From an uncultured Roseburia sp. (GTDB lineage Bacteria; Bacillota; Clostridia; Lachnospirales; Lachnospiraceae), in contig CAKQXQ010000051.1 in assembly GCA_934292805.1 (NCBI GenBank), positions 1 to 14,281 of the forward strand: a DNA stretch of 14,281 nucleotides, in the 5' to 3' direction. The notes under the pieces were generated by a model. It saw only the letters and a list, made by a program, of their open reading frames with translations. It did not search any database and had not been told where the DNA came from. This document shows positions 1-7,788 of this stretch, in pieces (within the stretch, counting starts at the first letter, position 1; every line of letters starts with the position of its first letter). The translations under genes were made by a program, and so were the position numbers.

Positions 1-68
1 TGATGCCTCATAGAGTATGCAAGAACTGTGGCTCATATAACAAAAAAGAGATTATTCCTCAGGACTAA
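1..68 (+). CDS. rpmF: 50S ribosomal protein L32 (C-terminal end, 5' truncated by window)
   Basis: The last 21 codons read MPHRVCKNCGSYNKKEIIPQD and end at TAA 66-68. Frame begins at base 3, and the gene continues upstream of the window. The HRVCKxCGxYxxKEI segment is the typical C-terminus of ribosomal protein L32. The visible CKNC supplies one of the two cysteine pairs of its zinc ribbon; the other pair would lie off-window. L32 is a component of the large ribosomal subunit. In Firmicutes rpmF commonly lies next to plsX and other lipid genes, which agrees with the plsX-acpP block about 1 kb downstream. Only the tail is visible, so total length and zinc-binding completeness cannot be judged. 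Confidence 0.88.
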   Translation, partial: MPHRVCKNCGSYNKKEIIPQD

Positions 69-84
69 TTTTTAAGAGAATCAG

Positions 85-120
85 AGGACTTTCAAGAAAT
101 TGAAAGTCCTTTTTCTTTTA
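85..120 (+). terminator. Rho-independent terminator after rpmF
   Basis: A perfect 10-bp inverted repeat, AGGACTTTCA (85-94) and TGAAAGTCCT (101-110), encloses a 6-base loop and is followed directly by a T-rich run to 120. It starts 17 bases after the rpmF stop codon. This is a canonical intrinsic terminator and separates rpmF from the downstream genes. Confidence 0.92.
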
Positions 121-161
121 CTTTTTTATATAATTTTCAGATATTTTTGAAAGCAGAGAGA

Positions 162-190
162 TTGTAGAGCATTCCTGTTTATGATATAAT
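162..190 (+). promoter_or_regulatory. Sigma-A type promoter for the DUF624 gene
   Basis: TTGTAG (162-167) lies 17 bases upstream of a perfect TATAAT (185-190). TG at 182-183 one base before the -10 box gives an extended -10. It lies between the rpmF terminator and the membrane protein gene at 267, with a predicted leader of about 70 bases. No hairpin or known riboswitch was recognised in that leader. Confidence 0.65.
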
Positions 191-266
191 CCCTTTTGAC
201 GAAAAAACAGGAAAAAAATTGCGGACGCTGCAGCAGGCATCTGTAATTTGAGAAGAGGAAGACAAG

Positions 267-920
267 ATGGGTGAATTATTTAATTTAGACAACAAATTTT
301 TTCAGGGGATCAATAAAATCGTAGATTGTGTCTGCCTGAGCTTTCTTTGGGTACTTTTATGCATTCCGGTTGTGACTGCAGGTGCGGCAACAACAGCACT
401 TTATTATACTGTAAATAAAGTTATAAGAAATAACAGAAGCTACATCTGGAAAGAATTCTGGCATGCATTCCGGACGAATTTCAAACAGTCAACACTGGTA
501 TGGCTGATACTGATCTTTATCTATGCGATTATGGGAATTGACTGCTATATCATGTTCCAGTATGCAAAGGCAGGAGTCTCCTATGGATCACTGTATATTG
601 TATTTGCAGTGCTGATGTTAATCGCGACAATGTGGGCAAATTATCTGTTCCCATATATGGCACGCTTTGAAAACACTTTGAAGGCTGTGCTGAAAAACTG
701 TGTGATCATGGCACTTTTGAATCTTGGAAAATCAGTTGTACTGCTGGTGCTGTTTCTGGCAGCTTTAGTTGTTACGTATGTATTCTTTCCAGCAATCATG
801 ATCCTCCCGGCAGTTTACATGCTTCTGGCAAATTTTATTCTGGAAAAAGTATTTGTAAAATACATGACACCGGAAGATATTGAGGCGGAAAAGGAACGTA
901 ACGAAGAATTTTTTAATTAA
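267..920 (+). CDS. DUF624 (YesL-like) family integral membrane protein
   Basis: A 217-residue protein of unknown biochemical function. The N-terminus (MGELFNLDNKFFQGINKIVDCVCLSFLWVLLCIPVVTAGAATTALYY) is characteristic of the DUF624/YesL family: a short amphipathic start, then a membrane segment ending in a proline/glycine-rich turn. Hydrophobic segments are visible at about residues 20-45, 75-95, 105-130 and 145-190, so four to five membrane spans are likely, followed by a charged tail (EDIEAEKERNEEFFN). Family members often sit beside sugar ABC transporters, but none is present here. The start is supported by a GAGGAA-type ribosome binding site ending about six bases upstream, and the gene has its own extended -10 promoter. 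It sits between rpmF and plsX, where it may reflect membrane-linked co-location or simple insertion. Family assignment is fairly secure; the role is unknown. Confidence 0.8.
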   Translation: MGELFNLDNKFFQGINKIVDCVCLSFLWVLLCIPVVTAGAATTALYYTVNKVIRNNRSYIWKEFWHAFRTNFKQSTLVWLILIFIYAIMGIDCYIMFQYAKAGVSYGSLYIVFAVLMLIATMWANYLFPYMARFENTLKAVLKNCVIMALLNLGKSVVLLVLFLAALVVTYVFFPAIMILPAVYMLLANFILEKVFVKYMTPEDIEAEKERNEEFFN

Positions 921-941
921 TGAAATCGAATGTTTTATATA

Positions 942-970
942 TTGATTTATAGAAAGAGATATAGTATATT
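942..970 (+). promoter_or_regulatory. Putative promoter for the plsX-acpP operon
   Basis: TTGATT (942-947) and TATATT (965-970) are separated by 17 bases in the 173-base gap between the DUF624 gene and plsX. No terminator is visible after the DUF624 gene, so read-through from upstream is also possible. The predicted leader is about 115 bases. No FapR-like operator was recognised in it. Confidence 0.5.
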
Positions 971-1093
971 TTTTAATAGACGTGCAGGAAAAATTTTACA
1001 GACTGCAGTGGATGGCAGAGACAGTATGAAAGCATTATGCATCTGACATGACCGCAGGCGAATCGGCACGTAGAGAATGGAGAATGATAACAT

Positions 1094-2122
1094 ATGCAGC
1101 AGGAGATAACAAAAGTTGCAGTGGATGCAATGGGTGGTGACAATGCTCCGGGGGAACTCGTCAAGGGTGCTGTAGATGCAGTGAATGGCAGAAGTGACAT
1201 CAAGGTACTGTTGGTAGGACAGCAGGATGTTGTGAGCCGGGAACTTGAGAAGTACACATATCCGAAAGAGCAGATCGAGGTTGTACATGCTGAAGAAGTG
1301 ATCGAGACAGCAGAACCACCGGTGAATGCGATCCGTAAGAAGAAGCAGTCGTCCATAGTAGTTGGAATGAATCTGGTCAAGCAGAAGGAAGCAGATGCGT
1401 TTGTTTCAGCAGGAAGTTCCGGAGCAATTCTTGTAGGAGGACAGGTTATCGTAGGTCGTATCCGCGGAATCGAGAGACCACCGCTTGCACCATTGATCCC
1501 GACAGAGAAAGGAGTTTCCTTACTGATAGACTGTGGCGCAAATGTAGACGCAAGAGCTTCACATCTCGTTCAGTTTGCCCGGATGGGATCGATCTATATG
1601 GAAAATGTACTCGGAATTAAGAATCCGAGAGTTGCTATCGTAAATATCGGAGCAGAAGAAGAGAAGGGAAATGCACTCGTAAAAGAGACATTCCCATTGT
1701 TAAAGGAGTGTACCGACATTAATTTTGTCGGAAGTATCGAGGCGAGAGAGATTCCTCATGGAGAAGCAGATGTTATTGTCTGTGAAGCTTTTACCGGCAA
1801 TGTGATCTTAAAGCTATATGAAGGACTTGCTGGTACACTTATCGGAGCCATCAAGAAAGGCATGATGAGCACATTAAAAAGTAAGATTGGAGCTGCACTT
1901 GCACTCCCTGCTTTGAAGTCAACCTTAAAGGCATTTGACGCAACCCAGTATGGCGGAGCACCGCTTTTGGGATTGAATGGTCTTGTCGTAAAGACACATG
2001 GAAGTGCTAAGGCTGTGGAAGTTACAAATTCAATTTATCAGTGTGTAACTTTCAAACAACAGGATATTAATGGGAAGATCAAGAATAATATTTTAGGTTC
2101 AACAGAACAGGAAGGAAAGTAA
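1094..2122 (+). CDS. plsX: Phosphate acyltransferase PlsX
   Basis: A peripheral membrane enzyme that converts acyl-ACP plus phosphate to acyl-phosphate, the donor used by PlsY for the first acylation of glycerol-3-phosphate in phospholipid synthesis. The 342 residues match the usual family length. Family signatures appear in order: VAVDAMGGDNAP at about residues 8-19, SAGSSGAIL at about 105-113, LIDCGANVD near 150, EAFTGN near 235, and YGGAPLLGLNG then KTHGS near 285-304. The start follows GGAGA at 1079-1083, ten bases upstream, a rather long spacing. The gene ends one base before the acpP start, and the acpP ribosome binding site lies inside the last plsX codons, so the two are translationally linked. 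This enzyme consumes acyl groups carried by the ACP encoded next. Nothing indicates truncation. Confidence 0.97.
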   Translation: MQQEITKVAVDAMGGDNAPGELVKGAVDAVNGRSDIKVLLVGQQDVVSRELEKYTYPKEQIEVVHAEEVIETAEPPVNAIRKKKQSSIVVGMNLVKQKEADAFVSAGSSGAILVGGQVIVGRIRGIERPPLAPLIPTEKGVSLLIDCGANVDARASHLVQFARMGSIYMENVLGIKNPRVAIVNIGAEEEKGNALVKETFPLLKECTDINFVGSIEAREIPHGEADVIVCEAFTGNVILKLYEGLAGTLIGAIKKGMMSTLKSKIGAALALPALKSTLKAFDATQYGGAPLLGLNGLVVKTHGSAKAVEVTNSIYQCVTFKQQDINGKIKNNILGSTEQEGK

Positions 2123-2123
2123 T

Positions 2124-2357
2124 ATGGAATTTGAAAAACTGAAAAAAATCATTGCAGAAGTATTAAATGTAGATGAGGAAGAGATCACAATGGATACCAC
2201 ATTTGTTGATGATCTTGGAGCAGATTCATTGGACGTATTCCAGATTATCATGGGCTTGGAGGAAGAATTTGATATTGAGATTCCGAATGAAGAAGCTGAG
2301 AAAATCGTAACAGTGGGAGACGCAGTAGAACAAATCAAAAATGCTTTAAATTCATAA
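2124..2357 (+). CDS. acpP: Acyl carrier protein
   Basis: A 77-residue acidic helical protein that carries growing acyl chains as thioesters on a phosphopantetheine arm in type II fatty acid synthesis. The attachment motif GADSLD is intact, with the modifiable serine at residue 35. The surrounding helix (DVFQIIMGLEEEFDIEIPNEEAEKI) is the conserved partner-recognition surface. The start is one base after the plsX stop. The ribosome binding site AGGAAAG (2113-2119) lies in the plsX end. Placement directly after plsX links carrier and acyltransferase. The ACP transcript may be partly separated from rnc by the hairpins at 2372-2461, which would allow high acpP and low rnc expression; that is inference. 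Confidence 0.97.
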   Translation: MEFEKLKKIIAEVLNVDEEEITMDTTFVDDLGADSLDVFQIIMGLEEEFDIEIPNEEAEKIVTVGDAVEQIKNALNS

Positions 2358-2371
2358 ATATAATGAGCATA

Positions 2372-2461
2372 AGGCTGTCGCGGCGGATAAGTATTGAAGT
2401 GCGACAGCCTCTTTACGTTACATGGAACAGGAAAATTGCATAAAGAGGCTTTTTCTTTTTT
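2372..2461 (+). promoter_or_regulatory. Two mutually exclusive hairpins with U-tract: attenuator-like element between acpP and rnc
   Basis: Hairpin 1 pairs AGGCTGTCGC (2372-2381) with GCGACAGCCT (2401-2410): ten perfect base pairs, 19-base loop, no T-run directly after it. Hairpin 2 pairs AGCCTCTTTA (2406-2415) with TAAAGAGGCT (2441-2450): ten perfect base pairs, 25-base loop, followed by a T-rich run to 2461. The two stems share bases 2406-2410 and cannot form together fully. Hairpin 2 has the form of an intrinsic terminator, and hairpin 1 would act as an antiterminator. The pairing is read directly from sequence; regulation is inferred. The simpler alternative is a partial terminator that lowers rnc expression relative to acpP. 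Confidence 0.6.
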
Positions 2462-2506
2462 TACAGATGAGAAACGTCCGCATAATCTGCTGTGAAGTAA
2501 GAAAAG

Positions 2507-2523
2507 TCCTCTGGAAAAGAGGA
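2507..2523 (+). promoter_or_regulatory. Hairpin sequestering the rnc Shine-Dalgarno sequence
   Basis: TCCTCT (2507-2512) is perfectly complementary to AGAGGA (2518-2523), with a 5-base loop GGAAA. The 3' arm overlaps GAGGAG (2519-2524), the ribosome binding site located five bases before the rnc start at 2530. If folded, the stem would block ribosome access. The stem is only six base pairs, so stability is modest and the effect is inferred. Confidence 0.5.
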
Positions 2524-2529
2524 GAGAAT

Positions 2530-3222
2530 ATGACAAAATTAGAAGAATTACAGAACAAAATCGGTTACAAATTTACAGATGAAAATCTCTTAAGACAGGC
2601 TGTGACACACAGCTCTTTTGCAAATGAGAAACATCTGAAGAAACATTCTGATAATGAAAGACTGGAGTTTTTAGGGGATGCTGTTTTAGAGATCGTATCC
2701 AGTGAGTTCCTTTATAAAAGTTATCCGAAGAAGTCAGAAGGAGATCTGACCAAATTCCGTGCAAGTCTTGTCTGTGAACCGACACTTGCACTCTGTACAA
2801 GAGAGATTGATCTTGGAAAGTATCTCTATCTTGGAAAGGGAGAGGACTTAAATGGTGGAAGAATGAGAAATTCCATCCTTTCAGATGCGTTAGAGGCTGT
2901 GATCGGAGCAATTTATCTGGATGGTGGATTTGAGAATGCGAAGAAGTTTATCCATAGATTCATTCTGACAGATATTGAACATAAAAAGTTGTTTTATGAC
3001 TGCAAAACAAGTCTTCAGGAAGTGATCCAGGGACACTATGAGGAAGAATTGAATTACAGACTTGTATCTGAGGAGGGACCTGATCATGATAAGAAGTTCT
3101 CTGTAGAGGCAAGGATTGGTGAAAAGGTGATCGGAAGAGGAATCGGACATACGAAGAAGGCTGCTGAACAGGAGGCAGCTTATCAGGCATTATTATTACT
3201 GAAACCGGTTGAGAATAAATAA
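2530..3222 (+). CDS. rnc: Ribonuclease III
   Basis: A double-strand-specific endoribonuclease for rRNA and mRNA processing, 230 residues from the chosen start. The N-terminal catalytic domain holds the signature NERLEFLGD with acidic residues E43, E46 and D50, plus D119 and E122 in SDALEAVIGAIYLDGG, so the Mg2+ site looks complete. The C-terminal dsRNA-binding domain spans about residues 155-226 (KTSLQEVIQ, then HTKKAAEQEAAYQAL). I chose ATG 2530 because it follows GAGGAG and starts the normal MTKLEELQNKIGYKF sequence. An in-frame ATG at 2422 would add 36 residues read from the hairpin and T-run region and has no ribosome binding site. The leader has stacked hairpins. RNase III is known to autoregulate through leader hairpins in some bacteria, so self-control is plausible but unproven here. 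smc follows after 20 bases. Confidence 0.96.
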   Translation: MTKLEELQNKIGYKFTDENLLRQAVTHSSFANEKHLKKHSDNERLEFLGDAVLEIVSSEFLYKSYPKKSEGDLTKFRASLVCEPTLALCTREIDLGKYLYLGKGEDLNGGRMRNSILSDALEAVIGAIYLDGGFENAKKFIHRFILTDIEHKKLFYDCKTSLQEVIQGHYEEELNYRLVSEEGPDHDKKFSVEARIGEKVIGRGIGHTKKAAEQEAAYQALLLLKPVENK

Positions 3223-3242
3223 TCCAGAAACGGAGTTATGAA

Positions 3243-6200
3243 ATGTATCTGAAAAGTATTGAAGTCCAGGGCTTTAAATCGTTTGCAAACAAGATTGTAT
3301 TTGATTTTCATAATGGAATTACAGGAATTGTTGGACCAAACGGCAGTGGTAAAAGTAATGTCGGGGATGCTGTGCGCTGGGTACTGGGTGAGCAAAGTGC
3401 AAAACAGCTGCGTGGTGCGAGTATGCAGGATGTTATTTTTGCGGGTACAGAAAACCGCAAACCGCTCAGTTATGCGTATGTGGCGATCACAATGGATAAC
3501 TCAGACCATAAGCTTGCAATCGATTTTGAAGAAGTTACGGTTGCAAGACGCGTATACCGCTCCGGTGAGAGTGAATACCTGATCAATGGCAGCCCATGTC
3601 GACTGAAAGATGTTACCGAGCTGTTTTATGATACGGGTATTGGTAAGGAAGGATACTCCATTATCGGACAGGGACAGATTGAACGTATTTTAAATGGTAA
3701 ACCCGAAGAACGCAGAGAACTTTTTGATGAGGCTGCAGGAATCGTAAAATATAAGAAACGAAAAGCTACTGCACAGAAGAAACTGGAGAATGAACGGGAA
3801 AATCTGGTGCGTGTCAACGATATCCTGTCCGAACTGGAACGCCAGGTCGGACCATTGGAGCGTCAGGCAGAAAAAGCCAGGATTTATCTGAAGAAGAAAG
3901 AAGAATTAAAAACGTTAGATGTCAATATGTTCCTTTTTGAAACAGAACGTATTGATCATCAGCTCGCCGAAGTGAAGGAAAAGTATGCAATAGCGGACAA
4001 GCAGTATCAGGAGGCGAAAGACAACTACGAGAAAATAAAAGCAGAGTACGAGAAGCTGGAACAGGATATCGACTCCTGCGATACAAGGATTAATGAAATC
4101 CGTGAAAGTATGAGCCAGTCAGCTGTGAATAAGAACAGACTGGAAAGCCAGATTGAAATTTTAAACGAACAGATCCGGTCTGCTGAGCAGACGGACGAAC
4201 ATATGCAGAGCCGGCTGAATGCGATCGATAAGGACAAAGAAGAAAAAATGTCTCTGTGCAGGGATTATGAGACCCAAAAGTCCGGGATCGAAGAGCAGAT
4301 CCTGGCGATCGAGTCCGGAAAAAAAGAAGCCGAACAGGCTCTATCAGCCTTACAGAGTGAGATTTCCAGATGCACAGAAGGCATGGAAAAGGGAAAGCAA
4401 AAGCTGATCGAGCTGTTAAACAGCAAGGCATCTGTAAAAGCGAGACAGCAGCGCTTTGATACGATGGAAGAGCAGGTGAATATCCGTAAGGCACAGTTAA
4501 ATCAGAGACTGCTTGCACATAAGACTGCGGAAGCTGATCTGGAATCTGTTCTTTTGCAATACAGTGAAGAACTGGATGAGGTCAATCAGAAAATCCAGGA
4601 GCAGAAGCAGAATGGTTTTTCCATGGAAGAGAAGAACCGGGAATGGAAGAAGAAACTGTCAGAGACAGGACGACAGTTAGAAGAAACTACTGCAAAGTAT
4701 CACAAGCAGCAGTCACGCCTTGAGTCTTTGCGTAACATTGCCGAACGATATGACGGCTATGGAAACAGTATCCGGAAAGTAATGGAACAGAAATCAAAAT
4801 ACAAAGGACTTTTGGGAGTTGTATCAGATCTGATCCAGGTTGAAAAAAAATACGAGGTTGCGATCGAAACAGCATTAGGCGGTAATATTCAGAATATTGT
4901 TACGGAAGATGAAGAGACAGCAAAAGAAATGATTGCTTTCCTGAAAGAAAACCGGCTGGGAAGAGCAACCTTCCTTCCGTTGACAAGTGTGGACGGAAAA
5001 GGCAATTTTAAAAATATGGATGCACTGAAAGAACCGGGAGTGATCGGACTGGCAAATACACTGGTAAACACAGATTCCCGTTTTGAGGGAATTGTCGCGT
5101 ATTTATTGGGACGTGTGATCGTTACAGAGAATATCGATCATGCAATCCGTCTTGCCCGGAAGAACCACTATTCTCTCCATATTGTAACGCTTGAGGGAGA
5201 GTATTTAAGTCCGGGTGGATCTATGACAGGTGGTGCATTCAAAAATAGCAGCAATCTTCTGGCAAGAAAGCGTGAGATCGAGGAGCTTGAGGTACAGATT
5301 GAAAGTCTGGCAGCTTCAATGAAAGAAAAGCAGAACCGTATGGAAGACATCAAAACAGCACAGAGTCTTCTGCTTGATGATATGGAAGAAAACAGGGCAC
5401 AGATCCAGAAGTTATACATCGTACAGAATACGGCAAAGATGAATTTAGACCGTGTATCATCCCAGAAGAATGAAAGAGAGAATGTGTACAACGGACTGAA
5501 ATCCGAAAACCAGGAGCTTGAGAATCAGCTTTTGGAGATCCGCGAAAATAAAGCAAAGATAGAAGAAGAGATTGAAAACGCGAAAAAACGTGAAATCCTT
5601 ATCACAGAAGAAAATAATAGTTTTCAGAAGATCCTTGCAGAAAACGCAGAGAAGGAAGAGAAGGAATCCCAGAAAGTTTCAAAGATCCTGCTGGAATTAA
5701 CAGCTGTAAAACAGAAATCTGAATTTATTACTGAGAATATCGAACGTATCCGCGGAGAGATCGTCCGCTGTGAGGAAGAACGTGAGAACGTGATCCGGGA
5801 TGCAGATAATGCAAAAACAGATATTGAGAAGAAGAGATCAGATATCGAAGAGATCAAAAAGACAATTGCATCTTCCGCAGAATATGAAAAAACGCAGGAA
5901 GATATTTTAAAATCCAGTCTGCAGAAGAAGGAAGAAATGTCTGTTACCCATAAGGGATTTTTTAAGAAACAGGAAGAGATGTCTGAAACAATCTCAAATC
6001 TTGACAAAGAAATTTTCAGATTAAACAGTCAGAGAGAAAAGTCAGAGGAAGCACTGGAACATCAGATCAGTTACATGTGGGATGAATATGAACTGACATT
6101 GCATGCAGCAATGGAGCTTCGGAGTGAGGAAGTACCGGATGCCGGAGAACTGAAAAGACAGATTTCCACTGTCCGGGATGAAATCCGTAAGCTTGGGGAT

Positions 6201-6803
6201 GTCAATGTCAATGCGATTGAAGATTATAAGGAAATCTCAGAACGTTATAACTTCTTAAAGGGTCAGCATGATGATCTGATCGAGGCGGAAAAGACGCTGG
6301 TTGGTATTATTGAAGATCTTGATGTTGGAATGCGCAAACAGTTTATGGAGAAGTTTACAGAAATACAGCATGAATTTGACAAAGTATTTAAGGAACTTTT
6401 CGGAGGCGGAAAAGGAACTCTTGAGCTGGTGGAAGGGGAAGACATTTTGGAATGTGGAATCCGCATCATTGCCCAGCCGCCGGGAAAGAAGCTTCAGAAT
6501 ATGATGCAGATGTCCGGTGGAGAGAAATCTTTAACAGCGATATCACTGTTGTTTGCTATCCAGAATCTGAAGCCATCACCGTTTTGTCTGTTAGATGAGA
6601 TCGAGGCAGCATTAGATGATTCAAACGTCAACCGCTTTGCAAAATATCTGCATAAGCTGACAAAAAATACACAGTTTATTGTAATTACGCACAGACGTGG
6701 TACAATGGCAGCAGCAGACCGTCTTTATGGTATTACGATGCAGGAGAAAGGTGTATCTACACTGGTATCGGTTAATCTGATCGAGGATGAACTTGATAAA
6801 TAG
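3243..6803 (+). CDS. smc: Chromosome partition protein Smc (condensin ATPase)
   Basis: A 1186-residue ABC-type ATPase that forms the ring-shaped condensin core with ScpA and ScpB, organising and segregating the nucleoid. The N-terminal head holds Walker A GPNGSGKS at residues 31-38. Two long charged coiled-coil arms (about 165-510 and 685-1010) flank a hinge at about 520-665, which begins GLLGVVSDLIQVEKKYEVAIE and ends near SPGGSMTGGAF. The C-terminal head contains the ABC signature MSGGEK at 1090-1095 and Walker B LLDE at 1116-1119, followed by the D-loop and the ITHRRGTM switch region. Length is normal for bacterial Smc. The ATG at 3243 follows CGGAG (3231-3235). The rnc-smc-ftsY order is common in Firmicutes, and ftsY follows 44 bases later. 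No frameshift or missing catalytic residue is evident. Confidence 0.98.
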   Translation: MYLKSIEVQGFKSFANKIVFDFHNGITGIVGPNGSGKSNVGDAVRWVLGEQSAKQLRGASMQDVIFAGTENRKPLSYAYVAITMDNSDHKLAIDFEEVTVARRVYRSGESEYLINGSPCRLKDVTELFYDTGIGKEGYSIIGQGQIERILNGKPEERRELFDEAAGIVKYKKRKATAQKKLENERENLVRVNDILSELERQVGPLERQAEKARIYLKKKEELKTLDVNMFLFETERIDHQLAEVKEKYAIADKQYQEAKDNYEKIKAEYEKLEQDIDSCDTRINEIRESMSQSAVNKNRLESQIEILNEQIRSAEQTDEHMQSRLNAIDKDKEEKMSLCRDYETQKSGIEEQILAIESGKKEAEQALSALQSEISRCTEGMEKGKQKLIELLNSKASVKARQQRFDTMEEQVNIRKAQLNQRLLAHKTAEADLESVLLQYSEELDEVNQKIQEQKQNGFSMEEKNREWKKKLSETGRQLEETTAKYHKQQSRLESLRNIAERYDGYGNSIRKVMEQKSKYKGLLGVVSDLIQVEKKYEVAIETALGGNIQNIVTEDEETAKEMIAFLKENRLGRATFLPLTSVDGKGNFKNMDALKEPGVIGLANTLVNTDSRFEGIVAYLLGRVIVTENIDHAIRLARKNHYSLHIVTLEGEYLSPGGSMTGGAFKNSSNLLARKREIEELEVQIESLAASMKEKQNRMEDIKTAQSLLLDDMEENRAQIQKLYIVQNTAKMNLDRVSSQKNERENVYNGLKSENQELENQLLEIRENKAKIEEEIENAKKREILITEENNSFQKILAENAEKEEKESQKVSKILLELTAVKQKSEFITENIERIRGEIVRCEEERENVIRDADNAKTDIEKKRSDIEEIKKTIASSAEYEKTQEDILKSSLQKKEEMSVTHKGFFKKQEEMSETISNLDKEIFRLNSQREKSEEALEHQISYMWDEYELTLHAAMELRSEEVPDAGELKRQISTVRDEIRKLGDVNVNAIEDYKEISERYNFLKGQHDDLIEAEKTLVGIIEDLDVGMRKQFMEKFTEIQHEFDKVFKELFGGGKGTLELVEGEDILECGIRIIAQPPGKKLQNMMQMSGGEKSLTAISLLFAIQNLKPSPFCLLDEIEAALDDSNVNRFAKYLHKLTKNTQFIVITHRRGTMAAADRLYGITMQEKGVSTLVSVNLIEDELDK

Positions 6804-6847
6804 CAAGACAAGAGATCTATAATGCTTTGGAATAATGGAGGAATAAA

Positions 6848-7786
6848 ATGAGCGAAGAAAAGAAAGGCTTCTGGGGACGCCTGGTCGCAGGACTGACGAA
6901 AACAAGAGATAACATTGTATCCGGGATCGATGCAGTTTTTAATGGATTTTCCAATATTGATGATGATTTTTATGAAGAGATTGAAGAAATCCTGATCATG
7001 GGCGATATCGGCGTAAATGCGACAGAAGCGATCATAGAGAATCTGAAAAAGAAAGTAAAAGAGCAGCATATCAAAGAACCTGCAGAATGTAAGGAGCTTC
7101 TGATCAACAGCATCAAGGAACAGATGGATGTGGGAGAGACAGCTTACCGATTCGAAAACGAGAAATCAGTCGTACTTGTGATCGGTGTCAATGGTGTCGG
7201 AAAAACAACATCAGTCGGAAAACTTGCCGGTAAATTAAAAGATCAGGGGAAAAAGGTGATCCTTGCAGCAGCAGATACTTTCCGTGCAGCAGCCGGAACA
7301 CAGCTGAAAGAGTGGGCAAACAGAGCTGGTGTAGAGATGATCGGAGGACAGGATGGCGCGGATCCGGGAGCAATCGTATACGACGCAGTGGCAGCAGCAA
7401 AGGCGAGAAATGCCGACGTTCTGTTATGTGATACAGCAGGAAGACTTCATAATAAGAAGAATCTTATGGAAGAATTGCGCAAGATCAATCGTATTTTAGA
7501 GAAAGAATATCCGGATGCATTCCGTGAGACACTGGTTGTCTTAGATGCGACAACCGGTCAGAACGCACTTGTACAGGCAAGGGAATTTGCCGAAGTTGCA
7601 GATATTACAGGTATTATTTTAACAAAGATGGACGGAACAGCAAAAGGTGGTATTGCAGTGGCAATCCATTCCGAGCTCGGAATTCCGGTAAAATACATCG
7701 GTGTCGGTGAGACAATTGAAGATTTACAGAAGTTTGATTCCAATCAGTTCGTAAATGCACTGTTTGACGTTAAGGAGGAAGAATAA
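6848..7786 (+). CDS. ftsY: Signal recognition particle receptor FtsY
   Basis: The SRP-receptor GTPase that docks the Ffh-ribosome complex at the membrane for co-translational insertion of membrane proteins. Its 312 residues comprise a short N-terminal region, the helical N domain (about 20-105) and the G domain. GTPase motifs: GVNGVGKTT (113-121, G1), DTFRAAA (G2 region), DTAGR (195-199, G3), TKMDG (259-263, G4) and the closing loop ATTGQNA. It lacks the long acidic A domain of enteric FtsY, as is usual in Firmicutes. The start is set by GGAGG (6837-6841). The last codons overlap the ribosome binding site of the next gene. Its partner Ffh is encoded 5.1 kb downstream rather than adjacent. Confidence 0.98.
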   Translation: MSEEKKGFWGRLVAGLTKTRDNIVSGIDAVFNGFSNIDDDFYEEIEEILIMGDIGVNATEAIIENLKKKVKEQHIKEPAECKELLINSIKEQMDVGETAYRFENEKSVVLVIGVNGVGKTTSVGKLAGKLKDQGKKVILAAADTFRAAAGTQLKEWANRAGVEMIGGQDGADPGAIVYDAVAAAKARNADVLLCDTAGRLHNKKNLMEELRKINRILEKEYPDAFRETLVVLDATTGQNALVQAREFAEVADITGIILTKMDGTAKGGIAVAIHSELGIPVKYIGVGETIEDLQKFDSNQFVNALFDVKEEE

Positions 7787-7788
7787 AA

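Noticed and set aside
1048..1140. Small ORF from ATG 1048 overlapping the plsX start
   Set aside because: No ribosome binding site, a different frame, and no recognisable product.
973..1380. Minus-strand ORFs opposite plsX and similar ones opposite smc, rnc and ffh
   Set aside because: They lie antisense to strongly recognised genes, show no ribosome binding sites, and have compositions expected of shadow frames.
2422..2529. 36-codon N-terminal extension of RNase III from ATG 2422
   Set aside because: The extension is read from the hairpin/T-run region, has no ribosome binding site and does not resemble RNase III N-termini. ATG 2530 has GAGGAG five bases upstream.
2948..2956. Second DnaA box (TTATCCATA) inside rnc
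   Set aside because: One mismatch to consensus, inside a conserved coding region and isolated; chance occurrence is likely.
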